Source of the DNA: Helicoverpa zea
Taxonomy: Eukaryota > Arthropoda > Insecta > Lepidoptera > Noctuidae
Direction: 5' to 3'
DNA length: 64,000 bases
Assembly (NCBI RefSeq): GCF_022581195.2
Contig: NC_061461.1
Coordinates: 11,222,001-11,286,000, forward strand
The position numbers were made by a program, and so were the translations under genes. Below the pieces are notes generated by a model. It had not been told where the DNA came from. It ran no database searches and saw nothing but the letters and a program-made list of their open reading frames with translations. Below are positions 25,095 to 37,839 of this stretch, piece after piece; position 1 is the first letter of the stretch; each line of letters starts with the position of its first letter.

Positions 25095-25205
25095 AAGTTC
25101 ATCATCATCAGAATTTGGTCACCCTGTTCCCTGTGTTGTTTTGATACTGGGGTCGGCTTACGGTTTAATCAAATACAGCTGAGCACTAACATATTGTATT
25201 TAATG
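25095..25205 (-). mobile_element. Very degenerate LINE family A tail
   Basis: The words CATCATCATCA, GGGGTCGGCTTACGG and ATACAGCTGAGCAC appear in the same order as in the minus-strand copies at 36551 and 38305 (CATCATCATC, GGGTCGGCTTCCAG, TAGCTGAGTACCAG). The match is broken by many changes, so it is an old copy. Confidence 0.4.
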
Positions 25206-25672
25206 TATCTGACCCTTTCAACCCAGCCAGTTACCTATCATATGTTAAATATTTTTGGGAACTGTATCCTGATTGTTCATAAGTAGTAGAATAGAAATGG
25301 GCTCCCACTGACAGAATAAAAATAACATATATACATTTAGACTTTTGAAAAACCTGTCGCTAAATGGACTTGGGTGAAGCATTTGATTAGTTCAATCACG
25401 ATCATTAGTACCGAGAGCTACATGACTAAAACATGTTGGGAAATTCGGTAAATGCTACAAGAATACTAAGTTAACGATTGTTTTTATTTTGTATGTACCT
25501 ACTGTTGTACTTGAAGTGCATTGAACTGGAGGTTTGAGTGGAATAAAGTTTTTTTTGGCTTAAAAATAGAATTGGGTTAGTTTTCTGACAAAGGCATATT
25601 AAACGGACTGCAGCAAGCCTAAGAGATGGAGTTGTTCTAGCTAGCGTCACCTTATTTGACATTGATTTTTGC

Positions 25673-25963
25673 TTATTTTATATTTATTTTTTTGGGTTTA
25701 TATTTGCGTTGTTTTGCCTGAGTTGTTACAAAAATGCACTTAAAAGTAATACCCACATTATAACGTGCAACAGTAAATACAGTGTTACCGTTAATGCCTA
25801 CCATGGTCTTGTCAACCCCGCCTATCACTAGTGTTGTACCCGCTCGCTTAATAAGTGTAATCGATAGTCGATACTTGACAAGTAGGCCGCTAGTAAATAA
25901 GGTGGGAGCGGTGATATTGCGCCGAGATTCGGTTTCCAAGCTATTAACAAGTAACCAGTTCAA
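25673..25963 (-). CDS. Coding-like ORF of 96 codons, perhaps a retroelement relic
   Basis: The minus-strand translation contains TTLVIGGVDKTMVGINGNTV, with a hydrophobic-Gly pattern that loosely recalls the flap region of retrotransposon aspartic proteases, but the catalytic D-[ST]-G is not present in the readable part. The C-terminus is Lys-rich and runs into A-rich sequence, so it may be non-coding. The plus strand is also open over much of this region (25782-25982), which weakens the case. The frame is not joined to any recognisable reverse transcriptase. Treat as an unknown or decayed element fragment. Confidence 0.2.
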   Translation of the reverse strand: MNWLLVNSLETESRRNITAPTLFTSGLLVKYRLSITLIKRAGTTLVIGGVDKTMVGINGNTVFTVARYNVGITFKCIFVTTQAKQRKYKPKKINIK

Positions 25964-25983
25964 TGAGAGATTTTATCGATAAG

Positions 25984-28900
25984 ATGTTTTTTGTAATTTG
26001 CATCCTTAATGTAAGATGGCGGCTGGATTTAAAATGTTTGTTAATTGTATAAAATAATAATTTGATTTATTTATTCATTAGGTTTTGTTAAGCTTATGTG
26101 GTATAAATATTGATAGGTTTGGACTTAATCTAATCTTAATCGATTAAAACAATAATGGTTCGTAGTTTGTAACCGGTTGGTGTTGACCATTTATGGGCTT
26201 GTGTTAATGACTTTGTATGACAAGTGACGGATAATAGCAGTAATACTTTAATGTTGTCATATCCTTGACTGTGCTACTGGTTGAAATAATTCTAATCTTT
26301 CTATTTGAATGTCATGTAACTATTTTGCTATGCAATATTATAAACTTATTTGTTTATCGCGATAAGTTTGGGTCTATATGTGTATCTATCTACATCTTGG
26401 GACGCAGAATCTGATTTTCAAAACTCGTTGTATATCTGATTTTCAAAACTTTTCCATCACATTTGTGACATTTATTTTCTAGAAAATTTAAACACAGCGT
26501 TTCAAAAACAAATGACGGTACTTTTTGTCAGTTCACAGAGAAGTAGACATAAAACAAGTTCTAGTGAGATTCTGAGAAACATAACAAGACCAGTAAAGCG
26601 AGTCGTTTAGTTTTTGCTAGAAAAACTGAATCCCGGTGAAAGGCTAGGATGTATATCTAGATTAGTGCGGCAGAGGAAAATCTGTGGACTTTGGTGATCT
26701 TGAGGATGGGAACATGTATGAGGATTTTCATTTTAAACGTGTTACTGGTAATCTGCCATTTTTCCTGCTTGCTAGAAAATATTTTAAGTTTCTCATTGCC
26801 TTATCATATTTACAGGTTGTCTGTGTACAAGGTACGTTTGTTTCATAAAAAGAAATTATTTTGGGAGCTGCATACTGTCTGCAGTTTCCACGGAACAACA
26901 AATCTTGACAATTTATAAGATTGATCGCCACACACTGCAAACCAGACTGGCGGCTGATAGCTTGCCTGACATTTTTTTTTTAATGTTCGTGAATGTAATC
27001 AAACACAGACAGACAGTCTGATATCGGTCGGATACTTCAAAGTTGTACTTAGTATGCACACTACCATTCGTACACATACCGATTTCTAAGCGCGGTTAAA
27101 CTATCAGCCTAAGTTTGCAGCGTAGCTCCTAAACCTACATTATTACCACACGCTCACCATTGATAACAAAATGCTATATTACCCAACCTAACTCTAAGTC
27201 TATAATTATTGATCTAGAACAATAGTTCGACAGTTAAGTTTGAACTGTGACCTCCGAAGCCAATCCCTAGTCAACGCCCTTTGGTCTTAAGGTTAAAAAT
27301 ATAGGATTACATATAGAAATTCGATACGTAATTTTGCATTTAAATGGCCCAGTTACTGTTGCTTTGAAGAAAATATCACGATTTTAGGTCCCAGTTCAGT
27401 GAAACCTTATTTGATGTTATTTTACCTCACTAACTCATTATCTGACACACCTTAGCTAACTCATGTTAATGAAATAATAAATATTTTATTCGTCAAATTC
27501 AGAAAAACAAAGGTACCGAAAATAATTTAATTAATTATTTCTACGAACGGGACTATACAGATTTTAAACCAAAGAATACCATTTACGCTCGACATATTTA
27601 TAAGTTAAACATTCCAGCTGACTATTTAGATAAATAACATTGAAGTTCATTAATTCTATTGTTAATTAGTTAAACAAAAAATAAATAAAATATTTTTATT
27701 GAAAATTCTTAGTTGAGAGTTCACATACGGTTCATGTAATTGTACAACATTATATCCTTACTGACACTTCTGGATAATAATGTTGGTATATTTATGGAGT
27801 TAGGAATACGTCACCTGTCTTTTAAAAATACTGTTAGGTATTCATAGAATTAACGACTGAATAATAAAAATTATAAGTAGTCACAATTTAACAAAAATAA
27901 ACCAATCAACGTCACAATAACTATTACTTCTGACACACAAATAAAATCAAATTATAGACTCCGACTCTATTTTGTTTCAGTCTAACCCACACTCGCTTAA
28001 TTAAAAATATTTTCGTTCCATTAATTTTGAAAACAACTCGTTTAATTCGAGCCCTCATTTCCTACCGAAGATGGTTAAAAAAGTTGGAGGTAAAAACGTG
28101 TGTGTTGACCGTTCTTGACGACCGTGTGTCACACATAAAAATGAAGATCGGTATGCTGTGTTCTTAACGATGTGATTTTTTTGTTTCTAGTACTGTTTAT
28201 TGCTCCTGTCAATGATTTCAATGAATGAGTATAAAAAACTGTAGTGTCATACTTAAGTTTTTGTTAAGAGAAACTGATATTTTAGTTGGTTTGTAGAAGA
28301 ATATGTGATGTTGTTTAAATACATTAATGGGTTAGCAAATAAAGTGTATTTTGCAGTTTGACATTTTGAGCCTGTTATACAAACTATCGGCCGACTAAAA
28401 GTTTGCAGTGTGCGGGTACCTAAAGCTTTGTACAGAGAACAAAGATATATTTAAATGTGTATTTTTAGCTTAAATAGGGAAAAATTGCGAATAAACTAAA
28501 ATAAAATATGTATACTGAAGAATGCTAAAAGCAAAGACAAGACATTCAACTTAATATAGCAAAGTAAATATTGTTAGGAGAACAAAATATTATTAACAAT
28601 AGAGTAAATGACGCTTAAAATTAGATATTCAAAGGCGATGTTAAACACAAAGTCAATATTTTTATTTTAACAAGACTTTCTTAGGCTTTAAAAAGACCCC
28701 TTTTACATTGCGGTTAAAATAATATTCTTATGAGAAAAGATAAAAACAGCAGTCACAGTATAATAGAGTTCAAGTTTATGTGTTTTTATGAATTCGTGTG
28801 AAAATCATACAAGTAGCAAATATTGCAAATTATATTATACTTTTACTCTGAGGTCCTAATTTACTGCACATTTTAATTAACTATAATGTGCAGAATTATT

Positions 28901-29080
28901 CTGCACCAATTATTTCTGATCCAATAAAAAACTACAGAATTTTAGTACCCACTTTAGACAATAGACATTGCATTCCTTATACATATTGTTTTCCTAACAT
29001 CCCTAACTAAACAACATCAGTCACATAGTCGTTCCCAGCAGATAACACTATGATGTAAACAGTTATTTTTATCGTATCTA
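25984..29080. other. No gene recognised; short repeats and one YY1-like word
   Basis: AT-rich sequence. AAGATGGCGG at 26013-26022 matches the core of the YY1/Pho site and sits about 40 bases after a TATCGATA (25974-25981 approx.). The phrase ATCTGATTTTCAAAAC is duplicated near 26408-26450. A repeat with a second copy at 37968 is at 28381-28416. Confidence 0.4.
28381..28416 (+). repeat. Short interspersed repeat, copy 1
   Basis: It contains AAACTATCGGCCGACTAAAA and GTTTGCAGTGTGCGG. The same 35-base phrase with three or four changes is at 37968-38002, and pieces of it in both orientations occur at about 27018-27115. The element is probably longer, but I can only align this core. Confidence 0.55.
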
Positions 29081-29175
29081 ATTTCGGGTCGGTTTCCGCG
29101 AAACTGCACAACAACACACAGATTGTCAAGAGAAGCCTCCGCGCCGCTGATTCTACACGACCGGTCGTAATTCCA
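29080..29175. other. Moderately GC-rich patch with a 12-bp palindrome
   Basis: Contains CCTCCGCGCCGCTGATT and the palindrome ACGACCGGTCGT (about 29157-29168). It stands out in base composition from both flanks. No ORF or known element is recognised here. Confidence 0.3.
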
Positions 29176-29299
29176 TACCTTTAGGGATGGGACAGGGCAA
29201 TATCGATATTACGTTGCCTCAGTTTTTGCGAAAAATATAGATGATGAAAGTTTGAAATTTTGACGTCATAATTTTTGTTGAGCTGCAAATATTTCAGTA

Positions 29300-29364
29300 A
29301 CATAGCTAATTTTTTTCGGAAAAGTACCCTTAGGATTCTTGTGAAACCGCGGTACAACAGCTAG
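29300..29364 (+). mobile_element. Repeat fragment with CTAG terminus
   Basis: Ends GTGAAACCGCGGTACAACAG-CTAG followed by T, the same layout as the other CTAG-ending fragments of the window. Only the terminal part is recognisable; the left limit is a guess. Confidence 0.3.
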
Positions 29365-30274
29365 TAATTTATATGTGTAATAGTTTTAAGCCAATATACC
29401 TAGTTACATAAAATAAGACTCTTATTCACTGATCAGAATCTGACAATGTAGAAAAATTCCTAAAAGCATTCGATGTGTTTTCTATTACAGAGTTTAATTT
29501 TTATTGGTGTATCACAATATTCAAGTGATGATGCTATCACTCATGTCACTTAAAAACGAAACAAAGATTGATATCCCCTTTAATATAGGACATTACAGAT
29601 TTATTACGTCAATAAACCTTGACAAATTCCAATTGTAATACTAAATTATATCTTGTTTTACTACGAGATAGATTCAAATGGACTGTTTGTGTGTTTACGT
29701 CGCCGTCGGTAATAAAACGAATGAAGTATTGTGTTTTATCGATACTACTAGTTTGTCACTATTAAAGCTAACAATCGACTCTATTATTATCAACAATAGC
29801 ATTTAGATTTCAAAATTTCCACCTATCTAGTTAATCGCCATTTTGATCAACATGCATTTTCAACTAGGAATAATAATAATAATTTGTAATTTCTATGATT
29901 TACAAGGCGTTAAACGGGCAAGTTTAGCTTATTTGTTTCAACCTGTACAATTCATGAATTATTTACAAAATTTTCGAGATTAATGCAATTAAAACAGAAT
30001 GCAACTCTATCGACAAAATCCCTTAAATATTTTGATATCGATGTAAATTTACTTAAATAAAAACTAGTTCCATAACTGTCTGGTTATCGATGTTGTTGAA
30101 CACATCACTAGCAGCCAGACAGGTATTATTAGGTCTTCCTGCTCTCCATTCGCAGGCTAACACGACAATTGTAAGCGTACCCGCTTCCAGACACTAGATG
30201 CAATGATTTGTACGCTTTACAGTTAGACTGGTTGATGTTGACTTATGTTAGGTACCTATATAAAACTAGGCTAT

Positions 30275-30565
30275 GGTACTTGAAGTACCGACAGATTTTG
30301 TCTGTGTTTGTGTTGTATAAACAACTAGCCTCCGCCGGCGGCTTTGCCCGCATGGTGTGTTGATAAAAATAATCTTATGTTCATTCTAGTACCATCAAGA
30401 AATTGTAACAAAGTTTCATGATGGTTCGATCGGTTAAATGGTTTTCGCGTGAAAGTGTAGCGTACTATTAATGTACTTTCGCATTTATAATATTAAGTAG
30501 GAAGTAGGATTGGTACTTGAAGTAGGTACCGACAAATTTTGTCTGTGTTTGTGTGTTGTGTATAT
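30275..30565. repeat. Direct duplication of about 45 bp flanking a repeat fragment
   Basis: GGTACTTGAAGTACCGACAG and the following TTTTGTCTGTGTTTGTGT at 30275-30318 recur at 30512-30565 with a 4-base GGTA insertion and a TG insertion. The 237-base offset encloses the CTAG-ending fragment at 30325-30480. This could be a local tandem duplication into which the fragment inserted. Confidence 0.6.
30325..30480 (-). mobile_element. Interspersed repeat fragment with CTAG terminus
   Basis: On the minus strand it ends GCGGGCAAAGCCGCCGGCGG, then AGGCTAG and T. The GC-rich inverted words GCCGCCGGCGGAGGC form a hairpin close to the end, as expected for a Helitron 3' terminus. The rest contains the widely repeated phrase AAGTTTCATGATGGTTCGAT. 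It has no coding capacity. Confidence 0.45.
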
Positions 30566-30609
30566 ATGTAGTATAGGTTCAGTTGTTGGTACCTATGTGA
30601 CCATGCTTT

Positions 30610-33212
30610 GTAAATAAGAAGTAGGCTTTTCCATAGTGGACATTGTTGAGATGTTATATTGAAATGTAGCCTTTTCCATGGGCTCATTTGATGGCCCTAA
30701 CCAAAGATATGTCAAAGAGATGGGCACTAGTTCAAATTGATTTTGTTCAAGTTGCAACTATTATTAGGTACCTACATTAAACCTATAGAAACTTTCTCTT
30801 TTTCCGAAGCTTCAAAGTAAATACGAATTAAAGCCATTAAGAGCGTAAAGATAAATATTATAGTAGCGAAACTAATACCCACTTATTAAATCAAATAACC
30901 AAACCCAACACCATTATTAGCACAAAATAATAACAATCGAATCGAATGGCTAAACATCGATTAAAAAGTATCAAAAACAACACTATTACCCTCAAGCTAC
31001 ACGATAGTATCTAAATAAAACCACACATAATCATACAGAATCGATTATAAGCCTTAAAGTGCCCGAAGACAAAAACGAAAGTCAATTCTCAAAAGTAATA
31101 ATCGTTATGAAATCTCGATTCGCTTCTCGATCGTATAAGCTTTATCGAGTACTCGTCGCTTTTCTCGGGTGTGTTCATTAGCTCCGTCTGTGCTAAATAG
31201 TATTCTTACTCATAAGAATCGATATAAGGTGTAGTCATTGAAAAAGTATTGAATAGTATCGATTCTAAGTCCTAATCAACCTGTTGAGCTTATACAACGA
31301 TTACATAGCTTGAATTTCCTTGAAACTACGCACGTACGGATGAAAAAGTCATCTCTGTATTTACGACAACAGACAAATCTTACAACCAAGTAAAAAGAAT
31401 AAAGAAAAACGTCAAGAAAAATACAAATTCAATTACATACACGTAGTAAAACGTAAAAACTTTAACCGTCAAGTTTTTACGCGACCGTTTTAACTAAGAA
31501 AACTAATTTCGCGATAACAATAGTTCTGTAATGGCTTCCGCGCGATTACGTCACTGAGGTCGTTGAACTCTGCAATGTTGTTTGAACTTGACAGCTGATC
31601 ATGTAATTGTGGTCTACTGTTCTAAGGAATAATACTCGTAAGTACTCAAAAGGCTACTACTGATCTATCCTTCGTTTTGGGATTAGATATTGAAATTGGA
31701 CACAAGTCATGTGGGGCTAACTAATGTGAAAATTCTATCTCTAATCGCAACAAAAAGGGATGGATTAGTTATTGAAAGATCGTAAGAAGATGCACATTTT
31801 ATGAAGATGACAAAATTTAAGTATCGCATGATTTGATTGCACAGCCTTAAGTTGAAAGGCAATATTTATTAAAATTGTCTTTAAATAAATAGGTCACATA
31901 CTAATGTTGCACTATATTTATAAAAATCAGTATTTCCTTGATATTGAATTTGATAATTGATATTGAAAATATTCGAACTGATACAACCTTCGTACTCCTT
32001 TTACTGATCCATATTTACTTATGAATTTATATGAAACTAGGTACATAGAACAGACATTATGAATTTGAACTCCATTTTATGCACTGACGTATGACAGACA
32101 CACCCCCAATGAAAGTAGCCTTGTCCACAATCAAAAGAGCATAAGTCAATACACTGCATGGCATCAAAATTGACCACAACTCATAGAAGAGTAACAATTA
32201 AATCAATTGCTTGTTCGACGATGGCGGGTCCAAATTCCGTGGAGATGTATGTCACGCCAATTGGTTGGGGGCACGGCTGTTTACAGCCAAGTATGTTGTA
32301 CTTATGTGGTTGTAAGTGTAAGTAGGATAGGTCTTATTAATTGTTACGTAAAAAGATGGAAAGAGGTTCATTGGTTTAAATTGAATAGTTGATATTTTGC
32401 TTGTTTTTTTTTTTGAAAGATCAGATTATTCATTTTTTTACGTTTTGACAAAATGAAATGGACGTTTCAGCATCAGTATCAGTACAGTCAACTAGCCGTT
32501 TCGTTTTCAATAGAACTTTCAATAATGTAGTTATACTATATTGAGTTTGCCTTCGTGTCTCTTTCATAGGCTGTTTTGAATCAAAAGCAATTGAAAAATA
32601 TGCGAATGGTAATTTTGTGAAAACAAGCTCGCTGTTACATAATTATATGTAGTATTCTCTTTTTTATTGATACCAATAAATCTTCGTATCTAACAAGCCA
32701 CGTACAGATTTGAAAGTTTTATTAAGTACTTTTTGATGAACGAAAGTGTAAAAGTTTCACGGTTTTCTTTTAATGGATGAGAAAAATTAATTATGTTCAA
32801 TAAATGCGTCAAACTTATATGATTTATAATTGGCTTATTAATAAAAAATAAATATTACGGAAAAATATGGTCTGTTTCAAAATATCGTTGTAAAATTTAC
32901 TTATGCTCTTTACTTTTTAAAGTAATTTATGAATTCGGAGCGTTTTAACGGAGGTCCGAACCTACCTGACTCAAGGTCTGATACATAATGTATTTAGAAC
33001 CGAATCTGTATCGTATACCTAATTTGTTTACGTAATAGCCCCTACGCAGTTTGACGGGACCACTAGACGATATAGTTACAACAGTTTTATAATAAATCAG
33101 TCACATATCGATTTAAAATTATTGTCAACATCAAATATAAATTTATTAGCTTATAGCTACAAACAATTTTATTCCGCTGCTATTCAACATATTAAAAATG
33201 AATCGCAAAATG
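30610..33212. other. No gene recognised; one small hairpin
   Basis: AT-rich sequence, with several ATCGAT-type words between 30940 and 31260. The frame at 32207-32392 (plus) has no motif. Confidence 0.4.
31452..31481. repeat. Perfect 11-bp inverted repeat
   Basis: CGTAAAAACTT at 31452-31462 and AAGTTTTTACG at 31471-31481 are separated by an 8-base loop. It could form a hairpin. It is shorter than an insect pre-miRNA stem and no conserved miRNA seed is recognised. Confidence 0.5.
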
Positions 33213-33361
33213 TGTTGGTAAGCGCATAACTCAACAACGCCTGGACCAATTTGGCTAATTCTTTTTTTGTTGTGTTTGTTATTGTCAGGAGGTTCTTATG
33301 AAAAAAATAGGGTAAAGTAGAGAAGTCAGTTGACGGGAGCGAAGCCGCGGGCAAAAGCTAG
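33213..33361 (+). mobile_element. Interspersed repeat with CTAG terminus (Helitron-like?)
   Basis: A typical lepidopteran repeat end: AACTCAACAACGCCTGGACC, TTGGCTAATTCTTTTTTTGT, TTATTGTCAGGAGGTTCTTA, then GGGAGCGAAGCCGCGGGCAA and AAGCTAG before a host T. GC-rich inverted words precede the CTAG end. It is the best-preserved copy in the window of the CTAG-ending group. Confidence 0.5.
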
Positions 33362-35488
33362 TGTTTTATAAAATCGATTCTGCCACAGTGATACCTTTTC
33401 TTTGATTATTTCAATGTATATTTATTGAAAACCTTTTACAACGTAAGTAGGTAACATAAAATCAGCCAATATAGGTACATTTTGAAACAAGAATCTTAAA
33501 AAGCCGCCCAGTGTTTTCAGCCAGCATTTTTTTCCGACAAAAAACCTTAAAAAAAAAAACAAAATTATTTTTTACAAAAAAGGCTTTTATAATAAGCGTC
33601 AACTTTAAAAAAAAGAGAAGCAGACACAATCTCACACCTGGTTTCGCTTGTAGAAAGTACACATTGTGTGCCCAGCCCGGGGCCGCGAAAGTGTTCAGCG
33701 TTTTCAATTGCAAACTCACTTGTTGCGAATTGTATGAGCTTTGTACGGTTTTGTTGGTAAGTTTATTTCAAGGTATTTTCGTGGTAATAAAGTTTTTTTT
33801 TTTTTTTGTAGTAAGTCAAGGATATTGGATTTATCCTAGTCGCATCTCCGGTGGCAAGCAAAATAACAACAATGACGTTCGACCGGCGTTTAGGTGTATA
33901 AATTACTGGCAACGACAGAGTTAAAAAAAAAATCAAGCATAAAGGATTAAAAAGAATTATTAGCACATTAAAACATCAATATATTTCAGTGCAAATAATC
34001 AATATACACTCAATATTCTTCCTTCAAAACTCGTAACTCAAAAAAAAATCCACGAACCGTTTAAACCATTTTATTTGAATGTTTTCATCAATTAATTCAG
34101 ATATATCATAAATAACACATATAATAACATCTTAGTAGGTAATCATATAAAAATAATAATATATGATCATCATACAGTATTGATGATTGAACCGGTATTT
34201 TCGGCTACCGAACTGCGATCGATTTTTTACCGTAATTATTGAGTGTACGGTTTTATAATTAAAGTATAGTAAGATTGATTGAATGTTGGTATGTTAAATA
34301 GTTTTTGTTGCCTAATATTATGACATAGAGTATTATTATATGTGGTCACTTTGATCAATTTTCTGATGATCGCAAGGAAAAATAGAGAGAATTCTTATTA
34401 TTATTATCATTTACTTAGGTAACTTTACTACGATAAAATATAATTTTGTTTTTGCAGTAAGTATATTTTGTCACTATATAATGACTTTAGTCATAAGATT
34501 GGAATTGAAACCACTCGATGCAATTTCAAACACACATAAACAAAAGGCGCGAAAATTCAATGTTTTAAATACTTCAACATCTTCCAATTAAAGTTCATCT
34601 AAATGTAATTGCGTTCAGATACCAAATTTTTATCACCTACATCATATCCATTCAAAATGAAGCTCTATTTTGTAAGCATTAGAGATCATATTCATATAAA
34701 GATATCAATGATATTTCGGTCCCAGACAGTTGTAACCATCCTTGGACTGAACAATCCCGGACACATGCCTGTACACAAAACACAGAATGCATTGTCGTAC
34801 TAATGAGTTTTTAAAGTCTTTTTAAAGGAATGCCACTTTTAAAACTGGTCGCAACGACCTTTGTGGATTTTAAGATTGGAATTCCGCGTTTAAAAGCGAA
34901 AATGTGTTCTTAATTTTAAATTTTATGGGATGAGTTCTTAATTCAAAGTTTGTGTTTGCGAATTGGGTCTGATCGGTCTGATACAAAGAGGTTGAGGTTT
35001 TAATCCGTTTCAGATTTCCTTACTTAAAACTATTATCATGATTAAGATACTACTCTTTAAAAAACAGACGTTTGACAAAAAGGAAAGATGCATATTATAA
35101 GACATTTCTCACCATGATAAAAAAAAACATCTTCATAATAAAATCATTTATTGACGTGTCATATTCAAGCAGTCAACGTAGCAACATACGAAATATTTGT
35201 CTAATCATAAATTATTAATATTACACCTTTCCAATCAATTCACTACTCGTCAATAATCCACATATTCCGATCATAACTGACATGTTATAAAACCAAATAT
35301 TATAACAAGTTTATATCGTAAATAACTCGTTAATATAAATATGTATCAACTTTGTTTAAATTATGTCTAAATATGCAACTTTTAAAGGCCTATAAATATA
35401 AAACTTTTGATAGAAATATAACGGGTAATAAAATATTGGAATTCATTTGCAAATATTTAGCGTATTTTGACGCCTTTATTTATAACTC
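33362..35488. other. No gene recognised; weak splice-donor site at 33758
   Basis: A Lys- and Phe-rich frame is open at 33511-33924 because of poly-A and poly-T runs, and I do not call it a gene. TTTTGTTG|GTAAGT at about 33758 is a good donor word preceded by a short GC-richer segment with CCCAGCCCGGGGCCGCG (33671-33687), which could be part of a non-coding exon. Confidence 0.35.
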
Positions 35489-35680
35489 GCCGTTTTCACG
35501 CGGCTTCACTCGCGTCCCGTGAGAACTACTGCCCGTAAAGGGATGTAATATAGAGACGGTCGGACGACGGACGGACGGACGGACGAAGAGTGTAGCTTTC
35601 CAAAAGTGAAATAATTTTTCAAATCAGTTCATTAGTTTCGGAGCCTTTAGGGTACAAACAAACAGAAAAATGTTTACTCT
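35489..35680 (-). mobile_element. Interspersed repeat fragment, CTAG group, with GGAC microsatellite
   Basis: Starts with CACGCGGCTTCACTCGCGTC, the complement of the end phrase seen in other copies, and runs to TTAGTTTCGGAGCCTTTAGG and GTACAAACAAACAG. A (GGAC)n tract lies at 35566-35585. The CAAACAAAC word at the far end is also found in the copy at 60905-61050. Confidence 0.45.
35566..35585. repeat. (GGAC)n microsatellite
   Basis: Five units of GGAC with minor variation, inside an interspersed repeat. Confidence 0.8.
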
Positions 35681-36550
35681 TTAGGATAGGAAACTTGAAT
35701 CGTCACAGTATGAGATTACACGTTAAAGCATTTTATATGGTAATTACTATAACGACTAGGTTTTTATCATGTTTTTATCTATATAACTTATGTTTTTCCT
35801 AAAGACTGCTTAAATTATGCCTCCGACTTAATTTTCGAGTTTATTAATGGTATTCTAAAACAAAAATGGCATAATTATTGTCACACATCACAGGAATGTA
35901 AATTATCGTATATTTTTTTAATTGCCTTAAAATTCTTGTTTTTGCCCACCGACGTCACTGATGCCAAAGTAGATATTTTTTACCTTTCCGTTACAGTATA
36001 AATCTTTACTAGTATTTATACAGCTGAACGAATATAAATTTAATAAATAATAAATAAGTAAAATGGAAATAAATCTACACAGAAATAATACCTACTCAAA
36101 TATCTAAATATAATAAGATTTTCTACATTTAATTCAATATTACTATGTTTAAAAAGCGCTCTTCGTCCTCTCCTCTAAAAACTAACTTTGCTGTGCCCGA
36201 CAGGGTCCATAATTGTTTCTTTTAATTTTACCCACCAGCCTGTACACATTATGGAATGCAATAAAGTTATTGAGTATTGAGTATTGAGAGTTACTTTGCA
36301 GGCATGAACGCGTTAATCTCAAGACCACTAGCTCGATAAAAAAATCACAGTCAGATAGTACATTTACCGAAGAACACTATACATATGTATATGTATCTTT
36401 ATTTTATCAGGGTGCGTGAATTTGTTCTTACCTGTCGCAAGTAAACCCTCTGGCAGATGCTAGTCTATAAACCATTGTAATCTTGGCTGTTTTTATCCTA
36501 AAGGGATAAAATAATGTACTCCTCTAAAAGCCTTCTTTTCAAGTCTTTTG

Positions 36551-36626
36551 CATCATCATCATCATCCTCCGAGCCTTTTCCCAATCATGTTAGGGTCGGC
36601 TTCCAGTCTAACCGGATTCAGCTGTT
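36551..36626 (-). mobile_element. LINE family A tail, minus strand
   Basis: Begins with the complement of the 3' microsatellite (CATCATCATCATCATCC), then TCCGAGCCTTTTCCCAATCA and GGGTCGGCTTCCAGTCTAAC. Truncated after about 75 bases. Confidence 0.65.
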
Positions 36627-37398
36627 GTAAGTCTAAGTCTTTTGCATCAAAAAATATATTAAATCCCTTTTAAATACCCACAAAAAGATGAAACATTAAG
36701 ATACCTTAACATCTAGAGCCTTCCAAATAAGGCTTCACTAGGAACAGTCTAGATGCCTCCAAGATTGCAATCTACATACACATTGCAAATTATTTAGTCT
36801 GAAAATGGCCAAAATACATTTAGCAAGAGTTGGGCAGTTTGGTAACCTAGTTCCTAGTTTTGTGTAGACAGGTAAGGATTTATAAATGGCCTCTTCATTT
36901 CCTTATTACTTGGGTAAAAGCCTTTGAGCTATGTTGTATATAGAATATAGATAAGGAGGTATATGTAGCCCAAATATTGTTAATGAGATCTGTGAATTAT
37001 TTGGAAATTAATGTTATTGTTGTTATGTGGCAATGCAGCCTTTTGGGCACCATACCCGCTGACAGCAATGCGAATGAGTTTTTTGATACATAGTTTCTAT
37101 TTTTGTAAATATGTAGAATTGGTAGTAAATGTAGGTTTTTTACTAGAATAGTTTTTAATTTTAATTGTAAAAATAATTAAATGTAATAAGTAAATTAATG
37201 TTATTTATTGTTGTAGTTCATAATAGTGTCAATGTATTTTGATTAACTAAATAATTATACACAGTAATAATATTATGTAAAATACAGGCCATACTTCTAT
37301 TTTCAGTTGCTTTTCGTCGTCTAGATTTACTAATTTTAAAAATGATCCCATTTTCAATACAACCACATAGTATAGAAGATCAAGTTTTAATATCGATC

Positions 37399-37437
37399 GT
37401 TATACTTATTTGTATTTTATTTTTGTTACAGGTATGT
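37399..37437 (+). other. Candidate recursive splice site (ratchet point) 2
   Basis: TTTGTATTTTATTTTTGTTA is followed by CAG ending at 37431 and at once by GTATGT. The junction words TTTTGTTACAGGTATGT are identical to those at 18846-18860. The branch-point match (TATACTTAT, 37401-37409 approx.) is only moderate. The next GT (CCAG|GTAACA, 37471/37472) would alternatively define a 40-base microexon at 37432-37471, which is open in two frames. Confidence 0.35.
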
Positions 37438-37813
37438 TCTGCTCTTTACCACAAGTTCAAAGTAAAACCAGGTAACATTGAAGACCAGTGTAAAAGTAGA
37501 TATCACTTTACATGTTAATTAAGTCATTCCATTACTTATTATAGTATATTTATTCATGACAACAAGAATACTTTTTCCAACTTAGAATTACGGAAATAAT
37601 AACAGCCTACAACACTATTTATTAGGTGTGAAATATTATTTCATTTTCCGCGTTTGTAATAACTACGTTAACTAGAATAATTTCCGTTTTTAGTGACGTA
37701 TATGGTTAACAGTTTAACTGGTATGTTAATTTTAAATAGTTTAGTCGTATCTTACCATCTGTGAGTATCTAAGAGTAAGTTCACACGGCAGACAGTTAAC
37801 CCAATTTGCTTAA

Positions 37814-37839
37814 AGCTTAGCTTAGCTTAGCTTTAGCTT
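37814..37839. repeat. (AGCTT)n short tandem repeat
   Basis: AGCTT repeated about five times with one extra T near the end. Confidence 0.75.

Noticed and set aside
31452..31481. microRNA precursor
   Set aside because: The stem is only 11 bp with no pairing beyond it and no known insect miRNA seed.
33511..33924. 137-codon plus-strand frame
   Set aside because: It is kept open by poly-A and poly-T runs (Lys- and Phe-rich translation), is open on the opposite strand too, and has no motif.
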